A stretch of 64,000 nt of DNA from Xylanibacter brevis ATCC 19188 (GTDB lineage: Bacteria > Bacteroidota > Bacteroidia > Bacteroidales > Bacteroidaceae), in assembly GCF_000621725.1 (NCBI RefSeq), contig NZ_JHXM01000021.1:17351-81350 (forward strand), given 5' to 3'. Every line of letters starts with the position of its first letter. Position 1 is the stretch's first letter. Under the pieces are notes generated by a model, which had not been told where the DNA came from, searched no databases, and saw only the letters and a list, made by a program, of their open reading frames with translations. Position numbers and translations under genes: made by a program. Shown one piece after another: positions 41,799 through 51,255 of the stretch.

Positions 41799-43367
41799 TT
41801 ATGGAAGAAATGGTTTAAGGGCCTGCCACATTTGCTTGTCGTATTCGTAACGATCTGGCCAGAATTCAATATCGTGAGTTGATGGATTGGGAAATGCTGT
41901 GTAGTAAGCAATATATACCGGTGTCTCTGGATTGGTTCTTAATGAATTTATCAATCTTAAAGGTTTTGCACCATTTTTGTGTCTGAAGTTCTGAAGATAA
42001 TTTTTTCCTTTATCAGTTTCCGGTTTGATATCAACAGAAAGACGTATCTTGTCGATTGTCCATTCATCTAAATCTGGCAATACAAACATTGTGAGCTGGA
42101 ATGGCTTCTGTACACGAACGCATCCATGCGAAATTGTTCTACGCTCATTCTGGAACGCACCAGGATTATTCGTGTCGTGCAGATAGACATCAAACTTATT
42201 CGGAAATCTAAAAATAATTCTGCCTAGAGAATTGCCAGGACCACTTTTCTGACTAATGCGATAGTTGCCACTACGCAGTTCAGCACTGGTAATTTCAGCC
42301 GGATTGATGGTATCTCCATCATTCTGGATAATAGAGTAGCGATGACGTGCAAAATAGGCAGAGTCGCCCGCATGTTCACTAACTTCTTTTTTGATGATAC
42401 TCATTGGGATACCCCATTCAGGATTAAACTGGACTAAGTTGATCTTGCTGATTAACAAGGGGGTTTTGGTATGGAATGCACCACAACAAATCTTCATAGA
42501 TAGTACACTATCAGGTTGTATAGCCCACAGGTTCTGTGAAGGAATATTTACAAAAACATATTTCTTCTCATTGAGAGGATAGTCTTTTATCTTCCATCGG
42601 CATCTTTCCATGTTGAGAATAAGCTTTTGCCGATGTTCTTTTATACTGTCTTTTTGCAGTTCTTTTTTTAGAGCAAGATATATCGGGTCCTGTGGTTCTA
42701 AACTCATGATGTATTCAAGAACATCATCGCTATTCGCCTTGGAAAGAGCATTTGTTGCAAACTCTTTTTCTGGTAGTTGAATAGATATATCAAACAAGGG
42801 ACGATATGCACCATTGTTGTCTTTATCTAATTTGTTGAATAGTCTTAAAGGATTAAGAAAGCCATAGTACTGACCTGATATGAATTTGAGATAAGCTCTT
42901 GAAAGATTAAACTCAATTCGAGCCATTGTCTCGTAAACTACTGATGAAGAATCTGTTATTTGTTGGTTTAATCTTGATATATCAGACAGAATGCTATCTA
43001 CTAAAAATACTTTTTTATTGAAGCCGATTTCCTCTGATGACTTTCCTATATACTTAATTAGAGTGTCACTCTTTTCAAGTGATTCTGGAGAATTGACCCA
43101 TATAAAATCTCCATTATCTTGATAATAATCTTTTAGCTCAGAGGAGGATAAGAAAGAATCGTTATTATTAAGAAGAAGTTGATTTAACGATACTTTAGCT
43201 GAATCAATGTTTTCAGCAAGCGTTTGTGCGATTAAATCTTCATTACTACTCGTCAATATACCCTTGCAACTAATAAAACTAGATGCAAGCGCGAAAAAAA
43301 TAATACGGAGGAATATTATTGTACGGTCACTTTGCGCACTACTTTTCCAACTTTTATAATGTAGCAC
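41799..43367 (-). CDS. L,D-transpeptidase (YcbB-like), lipoprotein
   Basis: The 522-residue protein has a C-terminal YkuD catalytic motif, SHGCVRVQ, whose Cys is the nucleophile, with the upstream HDTNNPG. The N-terminal peptidoglycan-binding part and the long length match YcbB-like enzymes that make 3-3 crosslinks. The N-terminus ends in a lipobox-like SSFISC at about residue 34. The frame's ATG at 43367 overlaps the upstream gene by 52 bp, so the true start may be a non-ATG codon further in. It lies ahead of the ECF sigma gene. Confidence 0.88.
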   Translation of the reverse strand: MLHYKSWKSSAQSDRTIIFLRIIFFALASSFISCKGILTSSNEDLIAQTLAENIDSAKVSLNQLLLNNNDSFLSSSELKDYYQDNGDFIWVNSPESLEKSDTLIKYIGKSSEEIGFNKKVFLVDSILSDISRLNQQITDSSSVVYETMARIEFNLSRAYLKFISGQYYGFLNPLRLFNKLDKDNNGAYRPLFDISIQLPEKEFATNALSKANSDDVLEYIMSLEPQDPIYLALKKELQKDSIKEHRQKLILNMERCRWKIKDYPLNEKKYVFVNIPSQNLWAIQPDSVLSMKICCGAFHTKTPLLISKINLVQFNPEWGIPMSIIKKEVSEHAGDSAYFARHRYSIIQNDGDTINPAEITSAELRSGNYRISQKSGPGNSLGRIIFRFPNKFDVYLHDTNNPGAFQNERRTISHGCVRVQKPFQLTMFVLPDLDEWTIDKIRLSVDIKPETDKGKNYLQNFRHKNGAKPLRLINSLRTNPETPVYIAYYTAFPNPSTHDIEFWPDRYEYDKQMWQALKPFLP

Positions 43368-43633
43368 CCTTTTTGTAAATTGTTAAGTTGAATACGTTGT
43401 GAAGAATTCTCAATTTTGAGTTTTGTTACAGGACGTCCTGTCAAAGAGACAATTTCCATTGTCATACCATTTGCTCCAAGTATGGTAACGGTTTTCCCTT
43501 CTACGACGATGGTGGGTACATTGTCGTCAATCTGCTCAGCTACACCCATCTCCAATACCATATTCATAGCTTTAACGGGCGTGGCAGCACCAAGCAATGT
43601 AGCACAAAAGAGTATGAGTAATTGTTTCCGCAT
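43316..43633 (-). CDS. Small secreted protein with a T9SS-sorting-like C-terminus
   Basis: I choose the ATG at 43633 (105 residues), giving the signal peptide MRKQLLILFCATLLGAATPVKA. The last half (VTILGANGMTMEIVSLTGRPVTKL and LQKGCYIIKVGKVVRKV) resembles the beta-sandwich sorting domain of type IX secretion cargo, but almost no cargo precedes it. It may be a stand-alone domain protein or a remnant. It is the first gene of the envelope cluster and overlaps the L,D-transpeptidase frame. Confidence 0.72.
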   Translation of the reverse strand: MRKQLLILFCATLLGAATPVKAMNMVLEMGVAEQIDDNVPTIVVEGKTVTILGANGMTMEIVSLTGRPVTKLKIENSSQRIQLNNLQKGCYIIKVGKVVRKVTVQ

Positions 43634-43656
43634 ATACACAATTATTTAATTTATTG

Positions 43657-43687
43657 CAAATGTAGGAATAAAATCTGAAACTTCCAA
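43657..43687 (-). promoter_or_regulatory. Promoter of the 43633-40367 envelope cluster
   Basis: On the minus strand TTG (43685-43687), 20 bp, then TACATTTG (43657-43664), 23 bp before the ATG at 43633. Confidence 0.65.
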
Positions 43688-43688
43688 G

Positions 43689-43722
43689 AAAAAGCGAAAA
43701 AAATTACTTTTCTTCGCTTTTT
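43689..43722 (-). terminator. Terminator of the lon operon, overlapping a stop codon
   Basis: AAAAAGCGAA (43689-43698) and TTCGCTTTTT (43713-43722) form a 10-bp stem. The helicase's final codons and its TAA (43704-43706) lie inside the hairpin, and the T-rich arm follows on the minus strand. Confidence 0.75.
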
Positions 43723-45002
43723 CCCTTTTGCTTATGTTGACCTTTGTTTTGTCCCTTAGAAGCGCCTTTGTGCGTTCCTTTGCCTGTTCCCTTGGTGTTT
43801 CTCTTGTGGGGTTTTCCGTTTCTTCCCGAATGTTTCTTCTTCTCTATTATCTTGTATTCGGGTCCTTCACCAAGTCCTTCTGGTAATGTGTTTTTATCAA
43901 CAACTTTCTCCAGAAATTTCTCAATCTGCTGGAATTGCTTCATGTCTTTCTCATTGACAAATGTTATGGCTACACCATCACGATCAGCACGAGCAGTTCT
44001 TCCTATACGGTGAACGTAATCTTCGGCATCATTTGGTACATCAAAGTTGATGACCGTTTGAATATCGTCAATATCGATGCCGCGACTTACAATATCTGTA
44101 GCTACCAAAACATCAATTTGTCCAGCTTTGAATTGATACATTACCTCGTCTCTTTCTGCTTGGGTCAAATCAGAATGCATCGGAGCACAGTTGATTTTCA
44201 TTTTCTGTAGCGTCCTATTAATTTCTTTCACTCTGTCTTTCTTTCCACAGAATATAATGACGCGCTTGAATTCTCCCTGTTTGAAAAGATGTTCAATGAT
44301 CTTTACCTTTTGCGGATCATAGCAAACATAAGCAGATTGTTGTATCTTTTCCGCTGGCTTGCTCACCTTTAATTTGACCTCTACGGGGTCTTTCAGCAGG
44401 GAAACGGCTAACTCACGAATCTTGCTCGGCATAGTGGCAGAGAACATGACTTTCTGGCAAGTATCGGGAAGTAGCTTATTGATTTGAAGGATGTCTTCAG
44501 AAAAACCCATATCTAACATTCTGTCTGCTTCGTCCAGTACAAAGAATGATGTTTTAGACAAATCGAGGTTTCCAACCTTCAAGTGACTGAGAAGTCTTCC
44601 TGGTGTTGCAATAACTACCGGTGCGCCTCCACGAAGACTTTTTATCTCTTGGTCGAAGCGTGATCCGTCGTTACCTCCATAAACAGCTATCGATGATACA
44701 TTATCAAGATAATAGCTGAAGCCCTCCATAGCCTGATCTATCTGTTGGGCCAATTCTCGAGTTGGCGACATGATGATACAGTTGATGGCATCGTCGGGGA
44801 ATCCTCCGTCGTCGAGCATGCTTAGAATAGGCAGTAGGTAGGCCGCTGTTTTACCAGTACCCGTTTGTGCCACGCCTAATACATCGTGTCCGTCAAGTAT
44901 TTCTGGTATGCACTTCTCCTGTATAGGAGTCATCTCGTCAAAGTGCATATCATAGAGTGCATCTAGAATGTTGTCGTTTAAATATGTTTCTTCAAATGTC
45001 AT
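43704..45002 (-). CDS. DEAD-box RNA helicase (RhlE-like) with Lys/Gly-rich tail
   Basis: The 432-residue enzyme has the Q motif TPIQEKC, Walker A AQTGTGKT, DEAD in VLDEADRML, SAT in MFSATMP and HRIGRTAR. The last 45 residues are a basic tail of repeated KG/KN-rich units (GTGKGTHKGASKGQNKGQ), likely unstructured RNA contact. I choose the ATG at 45002, 2 bp after the permease stop; a TTG at 45008 overlaps it. It unwinds RNA in ribosome assembly or decay. It ends inside its own terminator. Confidence 0.92.
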   Translation of the reverse strand: MTFEETYLNDNILDALYDMHFDEMTPIQEKCIPEILDGHDVLGVAQTGTGKTAAYLLPILSMLDDGGFPDDAINCIIMSPTRELAQQIDQAMEGFSYYLDNVSSIAVYGGNDGSRFDQEIKSLRGGAPVVIATPGRLLSHLKVGNLDLSKTSFFVLDEADRMLDMGFSEDILQINKLLPDTCQKVMFSATMPSKIRELAVSLLKDPVEVKLKVSKPAEKIQQSAYVCYDPQKVKIIEHLFKQGEFKRVIIFCGKKDRVKEINRTLQKMKINCAPMHSDLTQAERDEVMYQFKAGQIDVLVATDIVSRGIDIDDIQTVINFDVPNDAEDYVHRIGRTARADRDGVAITFVNEKDMKQFQQIEKFLEKVVDKNTLPEGLGEGPEYKIIEKKKHSGRNGKPHKRNTKGTGKGTHKGASKGQNKGQHKQKGKSEEK

Positions 45003-45004
45003 AG

Positions 45005-46135
45005 TCAATTTGGTGCTTGCCTATAGCAATAATAGGCGATTAATGCATATAAAATATTGGGGATCCACACGGCTAAAAACGGTGGAGCACTGGCGTTGAT
45101 AGCAAATGTAGAGCTCACTGTCTGCAGCAGGATATAAGAGAAAGATAAACCTAATCCTATGCCAAGATAAAGTCCCATACCACCTTTTCGTTTTCTGGAT
45201 GAAAGTGATGCTCCGATAATGGTCAAAATGAAAGATGCGAACGATGTAGCTATGCGCTTGTGATATTCTACTTCATACTGAACCACATTAACCGAGCCGC
45301 GTTCTTGTTGCTTGTTGATGTAACGCTTGAGTTCAGGTGACGTGAAAGTTTCCTGTTGACCTTTAGAATATACCAAGTCCATAGGTTCCATGATGATGGT
45401 GGTATCCATTTCGGTTCCAGTGGTGATGTGTTCGCGCAATCCTTTCAGTGTTCTAATCTTATAGTTGATTGCCCTCCATTGATAACGAGAATCGCTGATA
45501 GTGTCATACTGAATCACATTAGCCGTCATGTGGCTCACCAGTTTTTTATCTTCAAATTTATCTAAAGTAAATCCATAACCTCGTTTGGTGAGATTATCAT
45601 ACGACTGCATGAAAGCAATGACTCCGGGACCGACTTGAAGCTGAACATTTGTCGCAGAAGTATTCTTGCGCTTGTTTTTGTACTGAGTCTCAAAGTTTTG
45701 TCTAATAACATTTCCTTTTGGAATGAGAAAAGCTGACAAATAGAAATTCAGTCCTGCGATGATTGCTGCCGAGATAAGATAAGGCCTTAAGAGTCTTTTG
45801 AAACTTGTGCCAGAAGCCAACATGGCTATAATCTCAGAGTTGCCTGCCAATTTTGATGTAAAAAAGATGACGGCAATAAATACAAACAACGGTGAGAAAA
45901 GGCTTGCATAGTATGGGATAAAGTTGGCGTAGTAGTCGAAGATAATGGCCTTCCAAGGCGCATGATTGTTCGAGAACTTTGCCAGGTTCTCGTTGAAATC
46001 AAACACGATGGAAATAGAGATTATCAAGAAGATAGAATAAATATAGGTTCCGATGAACTTCGAGATAATATACCTGTCTATGCGCGTTAAGAAGAGCTTG
46101 ACAGGATTCTGAATCTTCAACTTATGCATCTTCAT
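45005..46135 (-). CDS. LptF/LptG-family permease
   Basis: The 376-residue protein has three N-terminal and three C-terminal membrane helices around a periplasmic domain. The start IDRYIISKFIGTYIYSIFL is the usual LptF/LptG signature. These proteins form the LptBFG transporter that extracts lipopolysaccharide from the inner membrane. The gene overlaps tgt by 4 bp (ATGA), an order seen in Bacteroidales. LptF and LptG are hard to tell apart here; the C-terminal motif suggests LptG. Confidence 0.9.
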   Translation of the reverse strand: MKMHKLKIQNPVKLFLTRIDRYIISKFIGTYIYSIFLIISISIVFDFNENLAKFSNNHAPWKAIIFDYYANFIPYYASLFSPLFVFIAVIFFTSKLAGNSEIIAMLASGTSFKRLLRPYLISAAIIAGLNFYLSAFLIPKGNVIRQNFETQYKNKRKNTSATNVQLQVGPGVIAFMQSYDNLTKRGYGFTLDKFEDKKLVSHMTANVIQYDTISDSRYQWRAINYKIRTLKGLREHITTGTEMDTTIIMEPMDLVYSKGQQETFTSPELKRYINKQQERGSVNVVQYEVEYHKRIATSFASFILTIIGASLSSRKRKGGMGLYLGIGLGLSFSYILLQTVSSTFAINASAPPFLAVWIPNILYALIAYYCYRQAPN

Positions 46136-47259
46136 ACTCTACGTCCTAAATTGTCAATTACCGAACGTTTCCACATACTGAAGTCTCCTTGTTCTATGTG
46201 CTTTCTTGCATCTGATACCAAGCGTAGGTAGAAGGCAAGATTGTGAATTGAAGCAATTTGCATAGCTAACAACTCTTGTGCCTTAAAAAGATGGTGCAGA
46301 TAGGCTTTACTATGAAGACGGTCTATGTCGCATCCGTCAGGATCAATAGGAGAAAAATCCTGTTCCCATTTTTTGTTGCGAATGTTGATGGTTCCTTCAT
46401 AAGTGAAGAGCATTGCGTTGCGACCATTGCGAGTAGGCATTACACAGTCGAACATATCAACACCACGTTCGATGCCTTCCAGAATGTTTTGAGGTGTGCC
46501 TACACCCATCAAATAGCGAGGCTTGTCCTTAGGAAGAATAGCATTCACCACCTCAATCATATCGTACATCACCTCAGTGGGTTCACCTACAGCCAAACCC
46601 CCGATAGCATTTCCGTCAGCACCTTTGTCGGCTACGTGTTTTGCGGCTTCTTGTCTTAGCTCCTTAAACGTACAACCCTGTACTATAGGGAATAGACTCT
46701 GCTTATGACCATAGATAGGTTCTGTTTCGTTGAAGCGCTTGATGCAACGATCTAACCAACGCTGTGTTAGACCAAGACTTTTCTTTGCATACTGATAGTC
46801 ACTCTGTCCTGGAGGACATTCGTCAAAGGCCATCATGATATCAGCACCAATGATGCGCTCTGTATCCATCACATTCTCTGGAGTAAAGAAATGTTTTGAT
46901 CCGTCAATATGTGAACGAAACTCACAGCCTTCCTCTCGAAGTTTGCGAATGCCTGTCAGAGAAAAAACCTGAAATCCCCCCGAATCAGTTAGTATCGGAC
47001 GATCCCATGTGTTGAATTTATGCAAGCCTCCAGCTTTTCTCAGTGTGTCTAAGCCTGGACGAAGATACAAATGATAGGTGTTGCCCAAAATGATTTGAGC
47101 CTTCACTTGTTCACGTAGTTCTGAGAAGTGAACACCTTTCACACTACCACACGTGCCAACCGGCATAAAGATTGGTGTCTTTATTTGTCCGTGATCGGTT
47201 GTAATAACGCCAGCACGAGCATCGCTGTAGGGATCGGTATGTTGCAGTTCGAATGTCAT
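46132..47259 (-). CDS. tgt: Queuine tRNA-ribosyltransferase (TGT)
   Basis: TGT exchanges guanine-34 of tRNAs with GUN anticodons for preQ1. The 375-residue enzyme has the TIM-barrel blocks MPVGTCGSVKG, TDSGGFQVFSL (catalytic Asp), GGLAVGE and DCVMPTRNGRNA. The C-terminal zinc-site region, normally CxCxxC, reads DPDGCDIDRLHSKAYLHH with one cysteine. The start overlaps the lon stop by 4 bp and the stop overlaps the permease start by 4 bp. Confidence 0.95.
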   Translation of the reverse strand: MTFELQHTDPYSDARAGVITTDHGQIKTPIFMPVGTCGSVKGVHFSELREQVKAQIILGNTYHLYLRPGLDTLRKAGGLHKFNTWDRPILTDSGGFQVFSLTGIRKLREEGCEFRSHIDGSKHFFTPENVMDTERIIGADIMMAFDECPPGQSDYQYAKKSLGLTQRWLDRCIKRFNETEPIYGHKQSLFPIVQGCTFKELRQEAAKHVADKGADGNAIGGLAVGEPTEVMYDMIEVVNAILPKDKPRYLMGVGTPQNILEGIERGVDMFDCVMPTRNGRNAMLFTYEGTINIRNKKWEQDFSPIDPDGCDIDRLHSKAYLHHLFKAQELLAMQIASIHNLAFYLRLVSDARKHIEQGDFSMWKRSVIDNLGRRV

Positions 47260-49712
47260 TTTTTGCTTTCCTTTTCTTCTTCAATAGTGAATGTCAGTGG
47301 ATGCTCCACAATCTCGTCAGTCAGAGCGAAATTCCATACGTCCTGTACATTCTCGACATAGTGGAAGCTAACGCCCTTCAAGTATATGTCGGGAATTTCC
47401 AAGATGTCCTTCTCGTTCTCTTTACACATCACAATGTCAGTGATACCTGCACGTTTGGCAGCAAGTATTTTTTCTTTGATACCGCCTACGGGCAATACTT
47501 TTCCACGAAGGGTTATCTCACCGGTCATTGCTGTATTCTTGCGAACTTTTCGCTGTGTAAGAGCCGAAGCAATAGAAGTTGCAATGGTTATACCAGCAGA
47601 TGGGCCATCTTTAGGTGTAGCGCCTTCAGGCACGTGGATGTGGATATTCCAATTATCGAAGATGCGGTAATCAATATTAAGCGTATCAGCATGCGCCTTG
47701 ACATATTCCAATGCCAACACTGCCGATTCCTTCATAACATCTCCTAAGTTACCCGTAAGAGTCAGCTTTGAGCCTTTGCCTTTGCTAAGTGATGTCTCGA
47801 TGAAGAGAATCTCGCCACCTACACTTGTCCATGCCAATCCAGTAACAACACCAGCATAGTTGTTGCCCTGATAGATGTCACGATAGAAGGGTGGCTTGCC
47901 CAGCAGGTCTTCAAGCGAATCTGGCGTAATCTTCCAGTTTTGCTCCACGTTCTCCATCTGGCGCTTGAAAGCCAACTTACGCATAGCCTTATTGATTTGC
48001 TTTTCTAGCTGTCTTACACCACTTTCTCGGGTATACTGCTCAATGATTTTTTCAATTGCAGCCTTATTGAATTTTGGCTTTTCCGGCAATGTCTGCAATC
48101 CAGTATTGTCCAGTTCGCGAGGGATTAAGTGACGCTTGGCAATCTCAATTTTTTCCTCTGTGATATAACCACTTACTTCAATAATTTCCATTCGATCCAG
48201 CAAGGGACGAGGAATGGTGCTCAGGTTGTTTGCTGTTGCGATGAATAAAACCTTCGAGAGGTCATAGTCCACATCCAGGAAATTGTCGTGGAAGGCAGTG
48301 TTCTGTTCTGGGTCGAGCACCTCGAGAAGTGCCGAAGCAGGATCACCATTGATGGTGTTTTGAGTTACTTTGTCAATCTCGTCGAGTATAAACACGGGGT
48401 TAGAGCTACCTGCTTTTTGTATGCTTTTGATAATACGTCCGGGCATTGCTCCAACATACGTGCGGCGATGACCTCGAATCTCTGCTTCATCGTGAAGACC
48501 ACCTAGTGACACACGTACATATTTGCGTTTCATTGCTTCGGCAATAGATTTTCCGAGTGAAGTTTTACCCACACCAGGAGGGCCATATAAGCACAGGATT
48601 GGCGACTTCAAATCACCACGAAGCGATAACACTGCCATATATTCCAAAATACGCTCTTTCACCTTTTCCATCCCGTAATGGTCGTGATCCAGAATCTTGT
48701 GTGCACGCTGAAGGTTCAGATCGTCTTCGGTATACTCTCCCCAGGGAAGCGAAACGAACGTCTGAAGATAATTCAGCTGTACATTGTAATCAGGACTTTG
48801 TGTGGAGAGCGTATCCAACTTACTAAGTTCCTTGTTGAAGATCTTCTGTGTTTCTTCCGACCATTTCTTTTTCTTAGCTTTCTTGATCAACTCGCTTTTC
48901 TCTGGAGACTGCTCATTGCCCATCTCAGCCTGCAGATTCTTGATTTGCTGTTGCAAAAAATAGTTTTTCTGCTGCTCATCCAGATCTTCGCGTGTCTTGT
49001 TTCTAATATCGGCCTTCAGATTCTGCAGATTGATTTCTCTATTCATCGCCTTCATTGTGCCAAACAGGCGCTCTTTCATGGATTCAGCTTCCAAAAGAGC
49101 CATCTTCTCCTTGGTACCGAAAGGCATGTTAGAGCAAACGAAGTTCAAAGCCATCACATCGTTGCGGATGTTCTGAATAGCAAATGAAAAATCATCAGGA
49201 ATTTCTTCAGTCACAGAGATATATTCGCCAGTCATCTTTCGCAGATCATCCATGGCGGTCTTCCACTCGCGGTCGCGTTTGTCTGGCTGAATCTCGGGTG
49301 CTTGTTTTGTGAAGCCAACTAGATAGGGGGTTTCTTTGATGATGTCATACAGTCTCATACGTCCCAGTCCCTGCATAATAACAGTCACAGAACCGTTTGG
49401 CAGCGTCAGTTGCTTCACCACGCGAGCATATACGCCATATTCGTACAGATCACTCATTGTTGGTTCTTCCACCTCGGGATCACGCTGGCTGACAACACCG
49501 ATGATACCGTTTGTTTTTTCAGCTTTTTTGACTAGTTTTAAGCTAGCTTCTCTACCAATCAAAATCGGAGAAACAACGCCAGGAAACAAGACCATGTTTC
49601 TAACGGCAAGTATGGGAACCTCGCTGGGGGTCTCAATATTCGTTAAATCCATAAAGTCCCCTTCAATATCTGCAATCATTGAAAAGGGCTTGTTATTCTG
49701 ATTATCGCTCAT
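47256..49712 (-). CDS. lon: ATP-dependent Lon protease
   Basis: The 818-residue protein has the N-terminal substrate-binding LON domain ([17 protein letters not shown]), the AAA+ core with GPPGVGKT and the Ser-Lys protease domain with [13 protein letters not shown] (catalytic Ser) about 43 residues before the lysine. I choose the ATG at 49712, giving [12 protein letters not shown]; the longer frame to 49745 begins upstream of the promoter. Lon degrades damaged and regulatory proteins. It is the first gene of a lon-tgt-permease-helicase operon and is divergent from the methyltransferase gene. Confidence 0.95.
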   Translation of the reverse strand: MSDNQNNKPFSMIADIEGDFMDLTNIETPSEVPILAVRNMVLFPGVVSPILIGREASLKLVKKAEKTNGIIGVVSQRDPEVEEPTMSDLYEYGVYARVVKQLTLPNGSVTVIMQGLGRMRLYDIIKETPYLVGFTKQAPEIQPDKRDREWKTAMDDLRKMTGEYISVTEEIPDDFSFAIQNIRNDVMALNFVCSNMPFGTKEKMALLEAESMKERLFGTMKAMNREINLQNLKADIRNKTREDLDEQQKNYFLQQQIKNLQAEMGNEQSPEKSELIKKAKKKKWSEETQKIFNKELSKLDTLSTQSPDYNVQLNYLQTFVSLPWGEYTEDDLNLQRAHKILDHDHYGMEKVKERILEYMAVLSLRGDLKSPILCLYGPPGVGKTSLGKSIAEAMKRKYVRVSLGGLHDEAEIRGHRRTYVGAMPGRIIKSIQKAGSSNPVFILDEIDKVTQNTINGDPASALLEVLDPEQNTAFHDNFLDVDYDLSKVLFIATANNLSTIPRPLLDRMEIIEVSGYITEEKIEIAKRHLIPRELDNTGLQTLPEKPKFNKAAIEKIIEQYTRESGVRQLEKQINKAMRKLAFKRQMENVEQNWKITPDSLEDLLGKPPFYRDIYQGNNYAGVVTGLAWTSVGGEILFIETSLSKGKGSKLTLTGNLGDVMKESAVLALEYVKAHADTLNIDYRIFDNWNIHIHVPEGATPKDGPSAGITIATSIASALTQRKVRKNTAMTGEITLRGKVLPVGGIKEKILAAKRAGITDIVMCKENEKDILEIPDIYLKGVSFHYVENVQDVWNFALTDEIVEHPLTFTIEEEKESKK

Positions 49713-49742
49713 TTTTATTTTTATCTGTATCATTTTGAAATG

Positions 49743-49750
49743 CAAAGGTA
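49743..49750 (-). promoter_or_regulatory. -7 box of the lon operon
   Basis: TACCTTTG on the minus strand, 30 bp before the chosen ATG. No clear -33 element is seen. Confidence 0.6.
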
Positions 49751-49781
49751 CTAATTTTAATTGATATTTTCGAAACCTTCA

Positions 49782-49811
49782 TTGATAATTAACAAAAAAT
49801 GTATATCTTTG
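49782..49811 (+). promoter_or_regulatory. Promoter of the trmN6-amidase unit
   Basis: TTG (49782-49784), 19 bp, TATCTTTG (49804-49811). The ATG at 49823 is only 11 bp beyond, so the leader is very short. Confidence 0.7.
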
Positions 49812-49822
49812 CGGCGTTTATT

Positions 49823-50497
49823 ATGGCTAACAACTTCTTTAGGTTCAAACAGTTCACGATCTTTCAAGATCAATGTGCCATGAAGGTGGGTACCGATGGC
49901 ACATTGCTTGGAGCTTGGTCAAGGGGTGGAAAACACATCCTTGACATTGGCGCTGGTACGGGATTGCTGGCATTGATGATGGCTCAACGTTTTCCTGATG
50001 CGCAAGTTTTAGGCGTCGAGATTGATGCGCAAGCAGCCAGTCAAGCACAAGAAAATATAGTGGCATCGCCGTTTTCCAATAGAATCGCTATTACTTGCCG
50101 AGATTTCCGACAGGGTATCGATGGCGAGTTTGATGCAATAGTTTCTAATCCGCCATTTTTCGACATCTCATTAGAATCTCCAGATGCCCAACGTACTGCC
50201 GCAAGACACACTTCGTCCTTATCTTATCGCGAACTGATGACGGGAGCCTTCAGCTTGTTGTCAGCAGAGGGACATTTCTCTGTAGTTATACCTTCTGAAT
50301 GCAAGTCGAAACTCGAAGCAGAGGCTTACCTTGCTGGATTCTTTACGTCGAGAGTTTGTGCTGTCAAAACATCGATCCGTAAGCCAGTGAAACGTTATCT
50401 ATTGGAGTTTAGTAAAGTTGCTCTAGGACTTCAGCGTGAAGAGATTGTAATAGGTTCTGAATCATATAATGAATTGGTAAATGAATTTTACTTATGA
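49823..50497 (+). CDS. tRNA1(Val) (adenine-37 N6)-methyltransferase-like protein
   Basis: The 224-residue protein has a Rossmann SAM site (DIGAGTGLLALMMAQ) and the N6-adenine signature NPPF in AIVSNPPFF. The N-terminus FRFKQFTIFQDQCAMKVGTDGTLLGAW is typical of the YfiC/TrmN6 group, which methylates A37 of tRNA-Val. The ATG at 49823 is chosen because the earlier frame start overlaps the promoter. It overlaps the next gene by 4 bp (ATGA). Confidence 0.9.
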   Translation: MANNFFRFKQFTIFQDQCAMKVGTDGTLLGAWSRGGKHILDIGAGTGLLALMMAQRFPDAQVLGVEIDAQAASQAQENIVASPFSNRIAITCRDFRQGIDGEFDAIVSNPPFFDISLESPDAQRTAARHTSSLSYRELMTGAFSLLSAEGHFSVVIPSECKSKLEAEAYLAGFFTSRVCAVKTSIRKPVKRYLLEFSKVALGLQREEIVIGSESYNELVNEFYL

Positions 50498-51255
50498 AAG
50501 TAGCACTACTACAATTTGATTCTCAGTGGTGTAAGATTGACGAGAATATTACTCGTGCCACACAATTGATACGTGAGGAAGATGCTGACTTATATGTTCT
50601 TCCTGAAATGTGGTCAACTGGATTTATTGTTAAACCACAGGGCGTTGCAGAATCTGAATCAACTTCTACTTCATTAAAATGGATGCGTCAGATAGCATCA
50701 GAAAAGAATTGTGCAATTTGTGGTAGTTTGGCTGTATCGTTAGAAGATGGAACCTACAGAAATAGACAGTACTTTTTATCAAGTAATAGTTATGCTTTTT
50801 ACGACAAAAAGCACTTGTTTTCTCATGGAAAAGAGCAACTTTTCTATCACGCAGGCGGCACTCCTGTTATCGTGGAATATCAAGGTTTTCGCTTCTTGTT
50901 GCAGACGTGCTATGACCTGAGATTCCCATGTTTCTCGCGATATGGGCGTGCTGGCGAATACGATGCTATCATTTACGTAGCCAATTGGCCTTCTTCCAGG
51001 CAGCAGGCGTGGGATATTCTACTGAAAGCTCGTGCTATAGAGAATCAATGTTATGTGATAGGCGTGAATCGTGTGGGAAGCGATGAAACATCCGTTTATG
51101 CCGGAGGAAGTGTTGTGGTTGACCCATTAGGTGTTATATTAGCTGCCAATGGGGATAAAGAAAACGTATCTTCCGCAGAGCTTTCGATGGAAAACCTACA
51201 GAAGATACGTAGTCGATTCAGGGTTCTGGAAGACCGCGACTTATTTATATATTAG
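50494..51255 (+). CDS. Nitrilase-family amidase (omega-amidase/YafV-like)
   Basis: The 253-residue protein carries the nitrilase catalytic triad: Glu in LPEMWSTGF, Lys in YDKKHLF and Cys in LLQTCYDLRFPCF. This architecture matches YafV-type omega-amidases, which hydrolyse 2-oxoglutaramate or 2-oxosuccinamate (metabolite repair). The final 15 bp overlap the convergent rhamnosidase gene. Confidence 0.9.
   Translation: MKVALLQFDSQWCKIDENITRATQLIREEDADLYVLPEMWSTGFIVKPQGVAESESTSTSLKWMRQIASEKNCAICGSLAVSLEDGTYRNRQYFLSSNSYAFYDKKHLFSHGKEQLFYHAGGTPVIVEYQGFRFLLQTCYDLRFPCFSRYGRAGEYDAIIYVANWPSSRQQAWDILLKARAIENQCYVIGVNRVGSDETSVYAGGSVVVDPLGVILAANGDKENVSSAELSMENLQKIRSRFRVLEDRDLFIY

Noticed and set aside
47253..47747. 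164-residue plus-strand frame inside lon
   Set aside because: Antisense shadow of the highly conserved Lon protease domain.
49799..49822. Upstream start of the methyltransferase frame (MYIFAAFI)
   Set aside because: It overlaps the -7 box; homologous proteins start at the MANNFF position.
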